Part shown: piece by piece, positions 42,489-51,001 of the stretch
Layout of the letters: each line of letters starts with the position of its first letter
Numbering within the stretch: position 1 is the first letter of the stretch
Assembly (NCBI RefSeq): GCF_000717645.1
Contig: NZ_JNZZ01000001.1
Location: 496,001-560,000 of the forward strand
Reading direction: 5' to 3'
DNA: 64,000 nucleotides
Origin: Streptomyces californicus
GTDB taxonomy: Bacteria > Actinomycetota > Actinomycetes > Streptomycetales > Streptomycetaceae
Notes under the pieces: model-generated
What the model saw: only the letters and a program-made list of their open reading frames with translations
Told to the model about the DNA's origin: nothing
Database searches by the model: none
Position numbers and translations under genes: made by a program

Positions 42489-42932
42489 CTCGCTCCCTCT
42501 GTCGTGCTCTGTCGTGAGCGGGCTCGTCCTGGCCAGACCACCACCTTTCCGGACGAAACGATGACCGTACGACGCAATCGGGTGGTTCGCGGAGACGGAA
42601 CCGTACGGAACGCCGTACGCCCCCGTCTCCGGTCGGCGCGGGCGTACGGAACGCGATACCTGACGCCCGCCACTGGTCAGCACGCAGGCGGACGGGACGC
42701 GGCGCCGGGCGACACGCGGACCCGGCGTCGGCGGCGCGTACGCGTACGGGACGTCGCGCCGGGTGATACGCGGACCCGGGTGCCGCCTCGGCAGGCAGGC
42801 GGTACGCGCGGGTGGCACCCCGGCCGGCGTAGCGCGAGTGGCCGGGCCGGGGCGGGAGAGGCAGGCTGCCGAGCAGGCGCGGCGACTCCCCGCCGCCGCC
42901 CGCTGTCGGCCGTACGGGAGGCGGGAACGCTC
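42489..42932. other. gene-free spacer with direct repeats
   Basis: This 444-base divergent spacer has no supported gene. Two 32-base copies (42694-42725 and 42748-42779, about four mismatches) each contain GCGCCGGG and end CGCGGACCCGG. Another repeat, GTACGGAACGC, occurs twice near 42600-42660. Promoters for the sugar porter and for the membrane protein must lie here, but I cannot place them. Confidence 0.65.
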
Positions 42933-43736
42933 ATGGCCCACCCGGACGAGGAGGCCGAGGAACGCTCGGCGGACAGCAAGGGCGGCCCCGGGCACACGGT
43001 CCTGCTGGCGGTGGCGTTCGCGGTGCCGGTGACGAAGGTGGCGTACACGGTCGGGGGCGGGGCCGCGGCGCGCGACGTGTTCGTCGGGATGGAACCGGCG
43101 AACTGGCCCGACGTCCTGATCGGCATGGTGCTCACCGACCCGCTCCTCGCCTCCGTACTGGCCGTGGTCGTCTCCCGCGTGGTGTTCGCCCTGTTCGCGG
43201 CGCGCGGCGCGGTCCCGGTGGGCGGGGGCGTCGTCCGCGCGCTCCAGCGGGTGGCGCTGACGGTGGTCAACCCGGTCGCGATGGCGGTGCTGGTCACGTG
43301 CTTCTTCGGCCCGTGGTGGGGTCTGGGCACGGGGCTCGCGGCGTACGCGCTGCGCAAGGGCGTCGTGGTGGAGTACCGCACCGGCAGGCGGCGCCCGCAC
43401 GGGCACCGGGGCGGCTCGCACCGGGACGACGGCAGCTTCCGGCCGCCCCGGGGACTGCGCCGGGCGGCGGCCCTGGAACAGTGGGCGGCCCTGGGCCTGA
43501 CGGTGTTCGCCCTCCCGGTACTGGCGTTCGTCGCCGCGCTGGACGGGCAGGCGTGGACGTCGATCGTTCGCTGCGAGGTCACCGAGGCCACCCGGACCGA
43601 GAGCAACCGCCTGATCGAACTGGGCCGCAAGGGCAACGGAGTCGTGGGCTGGAACCTGGACACGGAGGAGATCTCCAACGGCACGGGCTGCACGGGCGAG
43701 GAAAGCCTGTACGTCCGCGAACCGTGGTGGCGCTGA
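42933..43736 (+). CDS. membrane protein of unknown function
   Basis: A 267-residue integral membrane protein with five or six hydrophobic segments (about residues 22-40, 58-90, 108-135 and 185-205) and a basic HGHRGGSHRDD loop in the middle. The C-terminal 65 residues are hydrophilic and carry three Cys (RCEV, GTGCTGEE), possibly extracytoplasmic. Codon bias supports translation from the ATG at 42933. No family is recognised. Confidence 0.65.
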   Translation: MAHPDEEAEERSADSKGGPGHTVLLAVAFAVPVTKVAYTVGGGAAARDVFVGMEPANWPDVLIGMVLTDPLLASVLAVVVSRVVFALFAARGAVPVGGGVVRALQRVALTVVNPVAMAVLVTCFFGPWWGLGTGLAAYALRKGVVVEYRTGRRRPHGHRGGSHRDDGSFRPPRGLRRAAALEQWAALGLTVFALPVLAFVAALDGQAWTSIVRCEVTEATRTESNRLIELGRKGNGVVGWNLDTEEISNGTGCTGEESLYVREPWWR

Positions 43737-43896
43737 TACGCCGACGGAGCCCCCGAGCGGAGGATCCCGAAGGATCCGGCATCCGCGCCGAGCCGCTTAC
43801 CGGACACTCCGGGGCGAACACGGCACGTTCACATCGGGTCACCCGAATGCCGCACTTCTTCCGGCGAAAGAGCTCGTTGTGCGGGGTGCGGCACTA

Positions 43897-43909
43897 GAAA
43901 ACATGTTTC
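43897..43909. promoter_or_regulatory. A/T-rich palindrome of unknown role
   Basis: GAAAACATGTTTC contains the perfect palindrome AAACATGTTT in an otherwise GC-rich 292-base spacer before the small ORF at 44029. Position and composition suggest a promoter or repressor site. There is no named family match. Confidence 0.3.
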
Positions 43910-44028
43910 GTTTCAAACCTTGACTACCTCCGGGGCGGCGAGGCCACAGCTGACGCGCCTTCGGTGAACATCTGTGCGTTCCGACTCCAGTACAGGGTGA
44001 TGGGAACCATGCAGGAAACGAGGAGCAG

Positions 44029-44310
44029 ATGCACGAAGGAAGCGTTCCGCTCAAGGACTTCCTCGACACCTTGAACCGGCTGCAGGCCGACTTCGAGCAG
44101 CGCCTGGGCGGCATCGAACGCAAACCGGCCCCGCTGCCGCACACCCCGGCGCAGGACCGTTCCGCCACGTCCCCCTGGACCCAGGAGGACGGCTACCGCC
44201 CGCTCGGGCTGGCGGCCATCTGGACCTCACCGGCCCCCGGCCCGGACGACCGGCCGGCCTCGCACCGACGTCCCGCGCCCTCGCACGGCGGAGAGCTGTT
44301 CCCGGACTGA
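44029..44310 (+). CDS. small hypothetical protein
   Basis: A 93-residue protein from the ATG at 44029, preceded by GAGGAG. The N-terminal 28 residues form an amphipathic helix (LKDFLDTLNRLQADFEQRL). The rest is Pro/Ala-rich and disordered, ending GGELFPD. The family is unknown. The good ribosome site and an organised N-terminus argue for a real gene. Confidence 0.5.
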   Translation: MHEGSVPLKDFLDTLNRLQADFEQRLGGIERKPAPLPHTPAQDRSATSPWTQEDGYRPLGLAAIWTSPAPGPDDRPASHRRPAPSHGGELFPD

Positions 44311-44450
44311 CGCGGGGTCGGGAAAAACGTTTTGCTCTACCGCGTGCTCCCCGCGTGCCGCGCCCGCTGACGTACGAACGGCCGCCTGGACGACACCCCT
44401 CCATCAGACGGACCGGCCTGGCCACGTGACGCGGAGGCACCGGCGCCCAG

Positions 44451-44498
44451 CACGAGGACCGGCCCCCGCTCGTCGCGCGGAACGGCCGGTCCTCCGTG
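44451..44498 (-). terminator. long hairpin downstream of the DoxX-like gene
   Basis: CACGAGGACCGGCC (44451-44464) pairs with GGCCGGTCCTCCGTG (44484-44498) with a single bulge, giving a 14-pair stem and a 19-base loop. It begins 12 bases after the DoxX-like stop, the position and form of a Streptomyces terminator. There is no U tract. Confidence 0.7.
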
Positions 44499-44509
44499 TG
44501 GTGGCGCTG

Positions 44510-45097
44510 TCAGGGGAGGCGCTTGCGTGCTGCCTCGACCGAGTCGGAGACGGTCTTGACCGCCGAGTCCGCGACATCGCCCACCCGGTCCGCCACGTCG
44601 CCCACCCGGTCGGAGACGGTGGTGACGCGATGGGTGACCGCGCCGGACGCGTGGCCCGCCGCACGGCGGGTCCGGTGGGCGAGCGAGGGCTTGCCGTGCG
44701 TGTCGGCCGCGGCGATGAGCAGGCCGCCGAGCAGCGAGACGTCCGTGAGCAGGTCCGCCCGCTCGGCCTCCCTCGCCTCGGGGTCCGCGTCTCCCGCCTT
44801 CGGGTAGACGTACGGCGTCAGCGCCGACGCCACCAGCGTCGCCGCCAGGGCCGCCGAGGCCGTACGCGGGGCCCGCCCCAGGGCGAGGAGGACGCCCGCG
44901 CCGAGCCGTACCGCCCCCTGGATACGGACGAACTGCTCGGGATCGTCCGGCAGGCGCAGCCGGGAGACGGCGGGGACGGGGCCTCTGCCGACCTCCCCTC
45001 GGGCAGCGGGGACGGCCGGGTTGCGTACCGCCGCGTACCCGTCACGGATGAACTTCGAGGCCAGAAGGGGCCGGGCGAATCTGCGGAGAACAGCCAT
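44510..45097 (-). CDS. DoxX-family membrane protein
   Basis: A 195-residue DoxX-like protein. The N-terminus FARPLLASKFIRDGYAAVRNP, the segment VRIQGAVRLGAGVLLALGRAPRTASAAL and DLLTDVSLLGGLLIAA give the four-helix DoxX pattern. The last 55 residues form repeated heptad-like units (VSDRVGDVADRVGDVADSAVKTVSDSV), a probable coiled coil not present in minimal DoxX proteins. The ATG at 45097 is chosen because it gives the family N-terminus. Family members take part in thiosulfate, thiol or redox processes; the role here is unknown. Confidence 0.85.
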   Translation of the reverse strand: MAVLRRFARPLLASKFIRDGYAAVRNPAVPAARGEVGRGPVPAVSRLRLPDDPEQFVRIQGAVRLGAGVLLALGRAPRTASAALAATLVASALTPYVYPKAGDADPEAREAERADLLTDVSLLGGLLIAAADTHGKPSLAHRTRRAAGHASGAVTHRVTTVSDRVGDVADRVGDVADSAVKTVSDSVEAARKRLP

Positions 45098-45204
45098 GTC
45101 CGTCGGCTGCCCCGTCACGGGCGGAGCACACGCGCCCGCGTGCCCGTGTCCTCCGGGTGGCCCCGTCGCGGGCCCCGGACGGCGGAGCGGCGCATCATGA
45201 GGGC

Positions 45205-45534
45205 ATGCCATCGGAGCGCAGCGGTCCGGACCGGACGGACGACGGGCGGTACGTGATCATCGACGGCCGCCGCTGGCGGGCCACCGATCCGGACATCCCG
45301 GAGGACGCGGCCGCCGCCCTGCGCTCCCACCTCATGGCGGCACGCCGGGCGGTACGGGAGGCCAAGCGCGCCGAGGACGAGGCGGCGCTGCGGCGGGCGC
45401 GCGCACGGGTGCAGCGGGCCAAGGTCGCGCTCGGGGAGCGGGGCGACCCGTGGTGGGAGCAGTCCGCGCGCGAGCGCACCCGGCGATGGCGCGACGGGCT
45501 CGCGTGGTTCGACGGCGACGAGGCGAAGGCATGA
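45205..45534 (+). CDS. conserved small Streptomyces protein ('biopolymer transporter Tol'-labelled family)
   Basis: A 109-residue soluble, highly charged protein. The N-terminus YVIIDGRRWRATDPDIPEDAAAALRSHLMAARRAV is a compact motif common to a conserved actinobacterial family. A long helix follows (AKRAEDEAALRRARARVQRAKVALGERG), then WWEQSARERTRRWRDGL. Database labels linking relatives to Tol transport have no support in this sequence: there is no membrane segment. The function is unknown. Confidence 0.75.
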   Translation: MPSERSGPDRTDDGRYVIIDGRRWRATDPDIPEDAAAALRSHLMAARRAVREAKRAEDEAALRRARARVQRAKVALGERGDPWWEQSARERTRRWRDGLAWFDGDEAKA

Positions 45535-45799
45535 GCCGGGTGAAGACCTGAGCCGGGGAAGATGTGGCGGGGCGGAGCGCGGGCCGACCGGGCCCGGCCG
45601 CGTGCGGATGGCCTCGGGGAGAGCCCTCCGGCCCGTGGAGGAGGGCCGCTTCTCCGCCCGTACCGGCGGCCGGAGCCCGTATGGGGGGATTCGCGGTCCC
45701 TGGATCACCACTGCCTTCATCCGCCCTTCCGCCTGCGACACCGTGGAGGGGAAGGCGGCGGACCGAGGTCCGCCCGCACCTGGCTGAAAGGCAACCACC

Positions 45800-46555
45800 A
45801 TGACGCGCATCGCTCTGATCACCGGCGCCAACCGGGGCCTCGGACGCAGCACCGCCCTCCACCTCGCCGCGGCCGGCACCGATCTGATCCTCACCTACCG
45901 CTCGCACCACGGGGAGGCCGAGGCCGTCGTGGAGGAGGTCCGGAAGCTGGGGCGCACGGCGGTCGCCCTGCGGCTGGACGCCGGAGACACTTCGACGTTC
46001 CCGGCCTTCACCGCACAGGTACGGGAGGCACTGTCCCGGGAGTGGGAGCGCGACGACTTCGACGTCCTCGTCAACAACGCCGGTCACGGCGTGCACGCGC
46101 CGTTCGAGGAGACCACCGAGGAGCAGTTCGACGGGCTGATGGACGTCCACGTCAAGGGCGTCTTCTTCCTCACGCAGGCCCTGCTGCCGCTGATCAAGGA
46201 CGGCGGGCGCATCCTCAACGTCTCCACCGGGCTCACCCGCTTCATCGCCGCTCCCACCGCCGCGTACGCGTCGGCCAAGGGCGCCGTGGAGATCCTCACC
46301 CGCTACCTCGCCAAGGAGCTGGGCCCGCGCGGTATCGCGGTCAACGCCCTGGCGCCGGGAGCCACCGGCACCGACTTCGGCGGCGGCGGAGTCCGCGACG
46401 ACGACGGGATGCGGTCCATGCTGAGCGGCGTCACGGCCATGGGCCGACCCGGAGAACCCGAGGACATCGGAGCCGCTGCCGCCGCGCTGCTCGCCGAAGG
46501 CACGTCCTGGGTCACCGGGCAGCGGATCGAGGCGTCGGGCGGCATGCTGCTCTGA
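45800..46555 (+). CDS. SDR-family oxidoreductase
   Basis: A 251-residue classical short-chain dehydrogenase/reductase. The cofactor motif is TGANRGLGRST (about 8-18), with NNAG at about 93-96. The catalytic Ser is in LNVSTGL, with Tyr-x3-Lys as YASAKGAVE and the late motif APGATGTDF. TYRSH after strand two suggests NADP(H) preference. It is followed by an XRE regulator 64 bases downstream on the same strand, a common Streptomyces pairing. The substrate is unknown. Confidence 0.9.
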   Translation: MTRIALITGANRGLGRSTALHLAAAGTDLILTYRSHHGEAEAVVEEVRKLGRTAVALRLDAGDTSTFPAFTAQVREALSREWERDDFDVLVNNAGHGVHAPFEETTEEQFDGLMDVHVKGVFFLTQALLPLIKDGGRILNVSTGLTRFIAAPTAAYASAKGAVEILTRYLAKELGPRGIAVNALAPGATGTDFGGGGVRDDDGMRSMLSGVTAMGRPGEPEDIGAAAAALLAEGTSWVTGQRIEASGGMLL

Positions 46556-46619
46556 GCCACCCCGCCCGCCACCACCGCTCCGGCCTTCGAGGCCCGGACA
46601 CGAGGGAGAGACCACAACC

Positions 46620-47465
46620 GTGGACCGAGCCCAGCTCGCGGACTTCCTGCGCACCCGCCGCGAAGTCCTGCAACCGGAGGACGTGGGCCTGCCCCGCGGG
46701 CCGCGCCGCCGTACCCGAGGGCTTCGGCGGGAGGAGGCGGCGGCGCTGAGCGGCATGTCCACCGACTACTACAGCCGGCTGGAGCAGCGGCGAGGCCCGC
46801 AGCCGTCGGAGCCGATGCTCGCCGCGATCGCCCGCGGCCTGCGGCTCTCGCTCGCCGAACGCGATCACCTCTTCCGTATCGCCGGGCACAACACTCCCTC
46901 CCGCCCGGGCTCTCTCCGCTCGGACCACATCACGCCCGGTCTGATGCGCATCCTGGGGCGACTGGACGACACCCCCGCACAGGTCGTCAGCGATGTCGCG
47001 GAGACCCTGGCCCAGACCACGATGGCGGCCGCGCTCCTCGGCGACCAGACGGGGTACACCGGTTCCGAACGCAGCCTCACCTACCGGTGGTTCACCGATC
47101 CCGCCACCCGGCTGCTGTACCCGGAGGAGGACCATCCGCTGCACAGCCGCTTCTTCGCCTCCGGCCTGCGCGCCGCCTACTCCCGGCAGGGGGCGGGCGG
47201 CCGCGCCGAGGAGCTGCGCGACCTCCTCCTGGAGCGCAGCGAGGAGTTCGCCTCGCTGTGGAGCGTGCACGAGATCGACGCCCCGCGTGTGGACCCCAAG
47301 CGCGTACGCCACCCGGAGCTGGGCGTCCTCACCCTGCAGTGCCAGGTGTTGGTGGACCCGGAGCAGAACCAGACGCTGCTGGTGTACACCGCCGCGCCGG
47401 GGTCGGCGGACGACGAGAAGCTGCGGCTGCTGCCGGTCCTGGGAGCGCGTCCCGCGGGCACCTAG
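46620..47465 (+). CDS. XRE-family regulator with MmyB-like domain
   Basis: A 281-residue regulator. The N-terminal helix-turn-helix is LADFLRTRREVLQPEDVG ... RTRGLRREEAAALSGMSTDYYSRLEQRRGPQPSEPMLAAIARGL. The MmyB ligand domain spans about 110-275 (ERSLTYRWFTDPATRLLYPEEDH, HPELGVLTLQCQVLVDPEQNQTLLVYTAAPGS). These proteins typically repress a neighbouring oxidoreductase; the SDR gene 64 bases upstream is the obvious target. GTG start at 46620. Confidence 0.9.
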   Translation: MDRAQLADFLRTRREVLQPEDVGLPRGPRRRTRGLRREEAAALSGMSTDYYSRLEQRRGPQPSEPMLAAIARGLRLSLAERDHLFRIAGHNTPSRPGSLRSDHITPGLMRILGRLDDTPAQVVSDVAETLAQTTMAAALLGDQTGYTGSERSLTYRWFTDPATRLLYPEEDHPLHSRFFASGLRAAYSRQGAGGRAEELRDLLLERSEEFASLWSVHEIDAPRVDPKRVRHPELGVLTLQCQVLVDPEQNQTLLVYTAAPGSADDEKLRLLPVLGARPAGT

Positions 47466-47504
47466 CGGCGGCTCACGGGCAGCGGGGGGGCGGGGGCCTC
47501 CCGC

Positions 47505-48293
47505 TCAGCTCACGGGCTCCCCGCTCGACGCGGCGAGCGGGGGAACCGCCCGTTCGAGGTTGGCCAGGTGGTCGCCGAAACCGCCCTGCGCGCGCGGGGT
47601 GGTACGGGTCGACGTGGTCACGGGGCAGTCGGCGGTGCGCAGGATGCGTGCGCCGGTACGTTCCAGCGCGTCGACCAGGCCCCGGTCCTCGTCGAGCGCG
47701 GCGGGCGGGAAGCCGCCGGCCGCCGTATAGGCCCGGCTGCCGACGCCGAGGTTCGCCCCGTGCACGTGGGGGTGGTGCCAGGGGCGGCCCGACGGTGGAC
47801 GGGTCGTCTCGTAGAGGCGGTGGTAGCGCGCGGCCAGGTGGGGCTTGCCCGGCGGCCAGCGGTCGGCGGTCACCGTGCCGACGACCGCGTCCCAGCCTTC
47901 GGCGGCGCGGGCCAGCTGGTGGGCGAGCCAGTCCGGGCGCACCGTGCTGTCGGCGTCCGTCGAGGCGATCCACACCGGGCCGGGGACGTCACCGAAGAAG
48001 CTGAGCGCGGTGAGGACGCCCGCGGCGCGGGACCGGCCGACGTTGCGGAACCCGACCGGTACGACCTGGGCGCCCGCGGCGCGGGCGACGGCTGCGGTGG
48101 CGTCCGTACAGGTGTCGGCCACGACCACCGTGAGCACGGGCGTCGCGCCGACACCGGGATGCCCGGCCGCCGCACGCACCGAAGCCAGGGCGGCCGGAAG
48201 CAGGGCTTCCTCGTCGCGGGCCGGGATGACGACGGCGACGGCGACGGGAGGGGCGCCGGCTGGGGCGCGCACCGCCCCGCTCCGGCCGCTCAC
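47505..48293 (-). CDS. family 2 glycosyltransferase
   Basis: A 262-residue GT-A fold glycosyltransferase. VAVVIPARDEEALLPAALASV opens the domain, and the DxD-type metal site is STDADSTVRPDWL. GANLGVGSRAYTAAGGFPPAALDEDRGLVDAL is the acceptor region with the ED motif. There are no membrane segments. The GTG at 48293 overlaps the methyltransferase stop (GTGA), making it the last gene of a four-gene coupled cluster. Confidence 0.88.
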   Translation of the reverse strand: MSGRSGAVRAPAGAPPVAVAVVIPARDEEALLPAALASVRAAAGHPGVGATPVLTVVVADTCTDATAAVARAAGAQVVPVGFRNVGRSRAAGVLTALSFFGDVPGPVWIASTDADSTVRPDWLAHQLARAAEGWDAVVGTVTADRWPPGKPHLAARYHRLYETTRPPSGRPWHHPHVHGANLGVGSRAYTAAGGFPPAALDEDRGLVDALERTGARILRTADCPVTTSTRTTPRAQGGFGDHLANLERAVPPLAASSGEPVS

Positions 48294-49036
48294 ACGAGTC
48301 CTTCGCGCGCGGCCGGCGAGAGGACGGCCGCGCCGTCGGGTCCGGTGCGCTCGTACACCTGGAGCACGAAGTCGGCCTCGCGGTGGTCCGCCGTCAGCGT
48401 CAGTCCGGGGACGGCGGCGACCGTACGGGCGAGCGTGGCGCCCGTCCCCCGGTGGTCGGGGACCGGGTGGTTCCAGTGGACCGTGGCCAGGGTGCCGCCG
48501 GGCTCCAGGGAACCGGCGGCGAGGTCCAGGACGCGGTCGAGGGTGGGTGCGTCGAAGTAGTAGAGCAGTTCGGACAGGACGATGAGGTCGAAGCCGCCGG
48601 AGGGCCACTGGTCGGGGACGGTCAGGTGGCGCACGTCCACGTGAGGCAGCGCGGACGTGCGCTCGCGGGCGGTCGCGACGGCGGACTCCACCCGGTCGCA
48701 GGCCACGACCCGATCGCACCGCTCGGCCAGTCGCACCGTCAGCTCCCCCACTGAGCAGGCGGGTTCGAAGGCGCGGCGGTAGCGCGGCAGCGGAAGGCCC
48801 GCCAGGGTGAGGTCGTACTTGCGGCGCTCGTACCACCGCTCGGCGAGGTGCCAGGGGTCGGAGGCGTCGCGGTACATGTCCTCGAAGTACGCGGCGGGGG
48901 TGCCTGCCGCGCCGGAGGCGTGCGACGCAGCGGAGGCGTCCGGCGTACGGCCCGCGTCGGCGGCACGGGAGGCCGCCGGGGCCCGGGGCACGTCCGGCGC
49001 ACGGGACGCGCCCGGTGCCGTGCGGTCGCCGCTCAT
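48290..49036 (-). CDS. SAM-dependent methyltransferase (NodS-like)
   Basis: A 248-residue class I methyltransferase of the NodS-like group. An Ala-rich low-complexity N-terminus (about 1-47) precedes YFEDMYRDASDPWHLAERWYERRKYDLTLAGLP. Motif I is RAFEPACSVGELTVRLAERC, and the acidic end of strand four is FDLIVLSELLYYFD. NodS methylates deacetylated chito-oligosaccharide amines. Overlap with a deacetylase gene upstream and a glycosyltransferase gene downstream is striking in that light, but the actual substrate is unknown. Confidence 0.86.
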   Translation of the reverse strand: MSGDRTAPGASRAPDVPRAPAASRAADAGRTPDASAASHASGAAGTPAAYFEDMYRDASDPWHLAERWYERRKYDLTLAGLPLPRYRRAFEPACSVGELTVRLAERCDRVVACDRVESAVATARERTSALPHVDVRHLTVPDQWPSGGFDLIVLSELLYYFDAPTLDRVLDLAAGSLEPGGTLATVHWNHPVPDHRGTGATLARTVAAVPGLTLTADHREADFVLQVYERTGPDGAAVLSPAAREGLV

Positions 49037-49797
49037 CGGAAGACCACCTCCCGGTCGCGCAGGTGGTGTGCCAGCTCGTGCGGGGGCAGGATCGCCGCGT
49101 TGCCCGGCCCCGGTCCGAGCGGGGCGATCTGGGTGACGAACCGCCCGACCGCCGCCGTCTTGCGCTCCAGCGCCGTCGGGGACAGCCGGACGACGGCGGC
49201 GCTCCGCCAGGGCACCCGGGAATCGCCCGGCTCGGCCCAGTGCCACATCCACACCGGATAGAGCCAGCACGGGATGCCCGCGGAGGCCGCAGCCCGCACG
49301 GCGGCCCTGCCGGCCGCCTCGTGGTCGCCGTGCACGTCCCCGGTCCAGGGCGCGACCAGCAGGTCCGCCCCTTCGGCCACGGAGGCGATCCGGGCCGCGA
49401 CCTCGTCCTCGTACGCCTCCACCCGCGTGTCCGGGATCCGCAGGCGTACGACGGTCGCGTCCGCCGCGCCGAGTTCGGCCAGCGCCGCACGCGTCTCGGC
49501 CGTACGCAGCCGTACCAGCTCGGGCGCGGTGACGAGGTCGCTGTCGGGGTGGGAGCCCTCGCCGTCGGTGACCGCGACGACCGTCACCTCCGTGCCCGAC
49601 GCCGCGAGCAGCGCCAGCGCGCCGCCGAATCCGAGCACCTCGTCGTCGGGGTGGGCGGCGACCACCACCACGCGGCCGACGGAGTCCAGGGCGGCCTCCG
49701 GAAGGTCCTGCCACCCCGGCCACGCCTGCCAGGCCGCTTCGGGGGTGCCGGGGGCCTGGATGGGATCGGCGTGACCACCGTCGAGGACGCCCGTCAT
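49033..49797 (-). CDS. PIG-L family deacetylase
   Basis: A 254-residue LmbE/PIG-L zinc N-deacetylase. The metal site AAHPDDEVLGFGG (His, Asp, Asp) and the second His motif GDVHGDHEAAGRAA are both present. TAETRAALAELG and ERKTAAVGRFVTQ are family features. Members deacetylate N-acetylglucosaminyl compounds. The ATG at 49797 overlaps the acyl-CoA dehydrogenase-like gene (ATGA), and its end overlaps the methyltransferase gene. Confidence 0.9.
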   Translation of the reverse strand: MTGVLDGGHADPIQAPGTPEAAWQAWPGWQDLPEAALDSVGRVVVVAAHPDDEVLGFGGALALLAASGTEVTVVAVTDGEGSHPDSDLVTAPELVRLRTAETRAALAELGAADATVVRLRIPDTRVEAYEDEVAARIASVAEGADLLVAPWTGDVHGDHEAAGRAAVRAAASAGIPCWLYPVWMWHWAEPGDSRVPWRSAAVVRLSPTALERKTAAVGRFVTQIAPLGPGPGNAAILPPHELAHHLRDREVVFR

Positions 49798-50783
49798 CGC
49801 CCCGCCTCCGGCCTGGCCAGGTACGCGCCGAGCCCGGCGAGGTCGCGTTCGGCGTGGTGCTGGCGGATGTAGACGCCCAGGTCGGCCACCGTACGGGCGT
49901 GCCCGGTGTCGTGGCACAGCGGCCCCGCCCCGGTCGCCCGGCCCACGTGGTCCAGCACCTGCCGGCAGACCGACTCCACGAACGCGCGCGTCCGCATCGC
50001 CCGCAGCCGGCCCTCGCCCCGGTCGTCACGGGGGTCCTCGTCGATCTCCCGGGCAGCTCGCTCCAGGAGCGTCCAGGCCGCGTGCAGTTGTACGTCCACC
50101 GCGCCCAGGTGGGCGTCGGTGTGCGGGTCGGCACGGTGCTCGGCCGCTTCCCGCAGCACTCGGGCCACCGCCACCGCGCCGCCGTACCAGCAGGCGGCGA
50201 CGCCGATGCCGCCGTGCCAGAACCCCGGCCTGTCCACGTACGCCTCCGGCTCGCCGACCGCGGTCGCCGGCACGTCCGTGAACCGCACGTCCGGGGTGTC
50301 GCTGCCCGCCATGCCCACGGCGCCCCAGGTGCCCTCGACCGGTCGGCATCCTTCCGCCGCCACCCGTACGGCGAAGAGCCTCCGCGACTCCCCGGCCCGG
50401 GCGGTGACCAGGGCGTCGGTGCAGCTGTGCGCGCCGGAGCAGTACTGCTTCAGGCCGTTCAGCACCCAGCCCGCCCCCTGCCGGACGGCGGTGAGCCCCT
50501 CGCCCGGGGGCTCGGCCGCCCACACCCCCCACCGCTCACCCGGGCCCGGCGGCGGCGCCCCGAGTTCCGCGAGAATCGCGGCGGCGTCGACATGCCCCTC
50601 GACCAGGCGCGCCGTGCTCAGCCCCGCCTCGGCGACGGTGCGCAGGGCCGCGAACCGTTCGGCGGTCCGCCCGGAGCCCGGCAGCGGAAAGGCAAGCTCC
50701 CCGGCCTCGATGCGCGCGACCGCGTCGGCGAAGCCTCGCGCCGCCGCCGCCACCTCGTCGGGCGCGCCAGGATCTGCCGGCAT
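49794..50783 (-). CDS. acyl-CoA dehydrogenase-like flavoprotein
   Basis: A 329-residue protein from the ATG at 50783 (a GTG at 50822 is also in frame) with the acyl-CoA dehydrogenase fold. LNGLKQYCSGAHSCTDALVTA is the middle-domain flavin-contact motif, and GMAGSDTPDVRFTDVPAT follows. The C-terminal helical domain has LLERAAREIDEDP and AFVESVCRQVLDHVGRATG. The canonical Glu base is not obvious in this short form, so it may not act on acyl-CoA. It is the first gene of the four-gene coupled cluster. Confidence 0.82.
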   Translation of the reverse strand: MPADPGAPDEVAAAARGFADAVARIEAGELAFPLPGSGRTAERFAALRTVAEAGLSTARLVEGHVDAAAILAELGAPPPGPGERWGVWAAEPPGEGLTAVRQGAGWVLNGLKQYCSGAHSCTDALVTARAGESRRLFAVRVAAEGCRPVEGTWGAVGMAGSDTPDVRFTDVPATAVGEPEAYVDRPGFWHGGIGVAACWYGGAVAVARVLREAAEHRADPHTDAHLGAVDVQLHAAWTLLERAAREIDEDPRDDRGEGRLRAMRTRAFVESVCRQVLDHVGRATGAGPLCHDTGHARTVADLGVYIRQHHAERDLAGLGAYLARPEAGR

Positions 50784-51001
50784 CGTTCGGGACCTCTCGG
50801 GGCTGATGAGCACGTCGGACACGGCTGGTCACACCTCCACCTTCGCTCGGTTCCCGTGCCCGCACGATCGGGCGGGCACGGCTGGCGGCTCCACCCAGTG
50901 CCCCTCTCACCAGGAGTGAAACGCCCCGGCCGGGAGAGCGGGGCACGCACCGGGGCGGCCGGGGATCCCTCGGGGACGGCGGGGGCGCGCGTCGTCGCCG
51001 C

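Noticed and set aside
41028..43736. Very long plus-strand frame antisense to the sugar porter
   Set aside because: Only the part from the ATG at 42933 codes for a real membrane protein. The upstream portion is a shadow rich in Asp, Glu, Gly and His.
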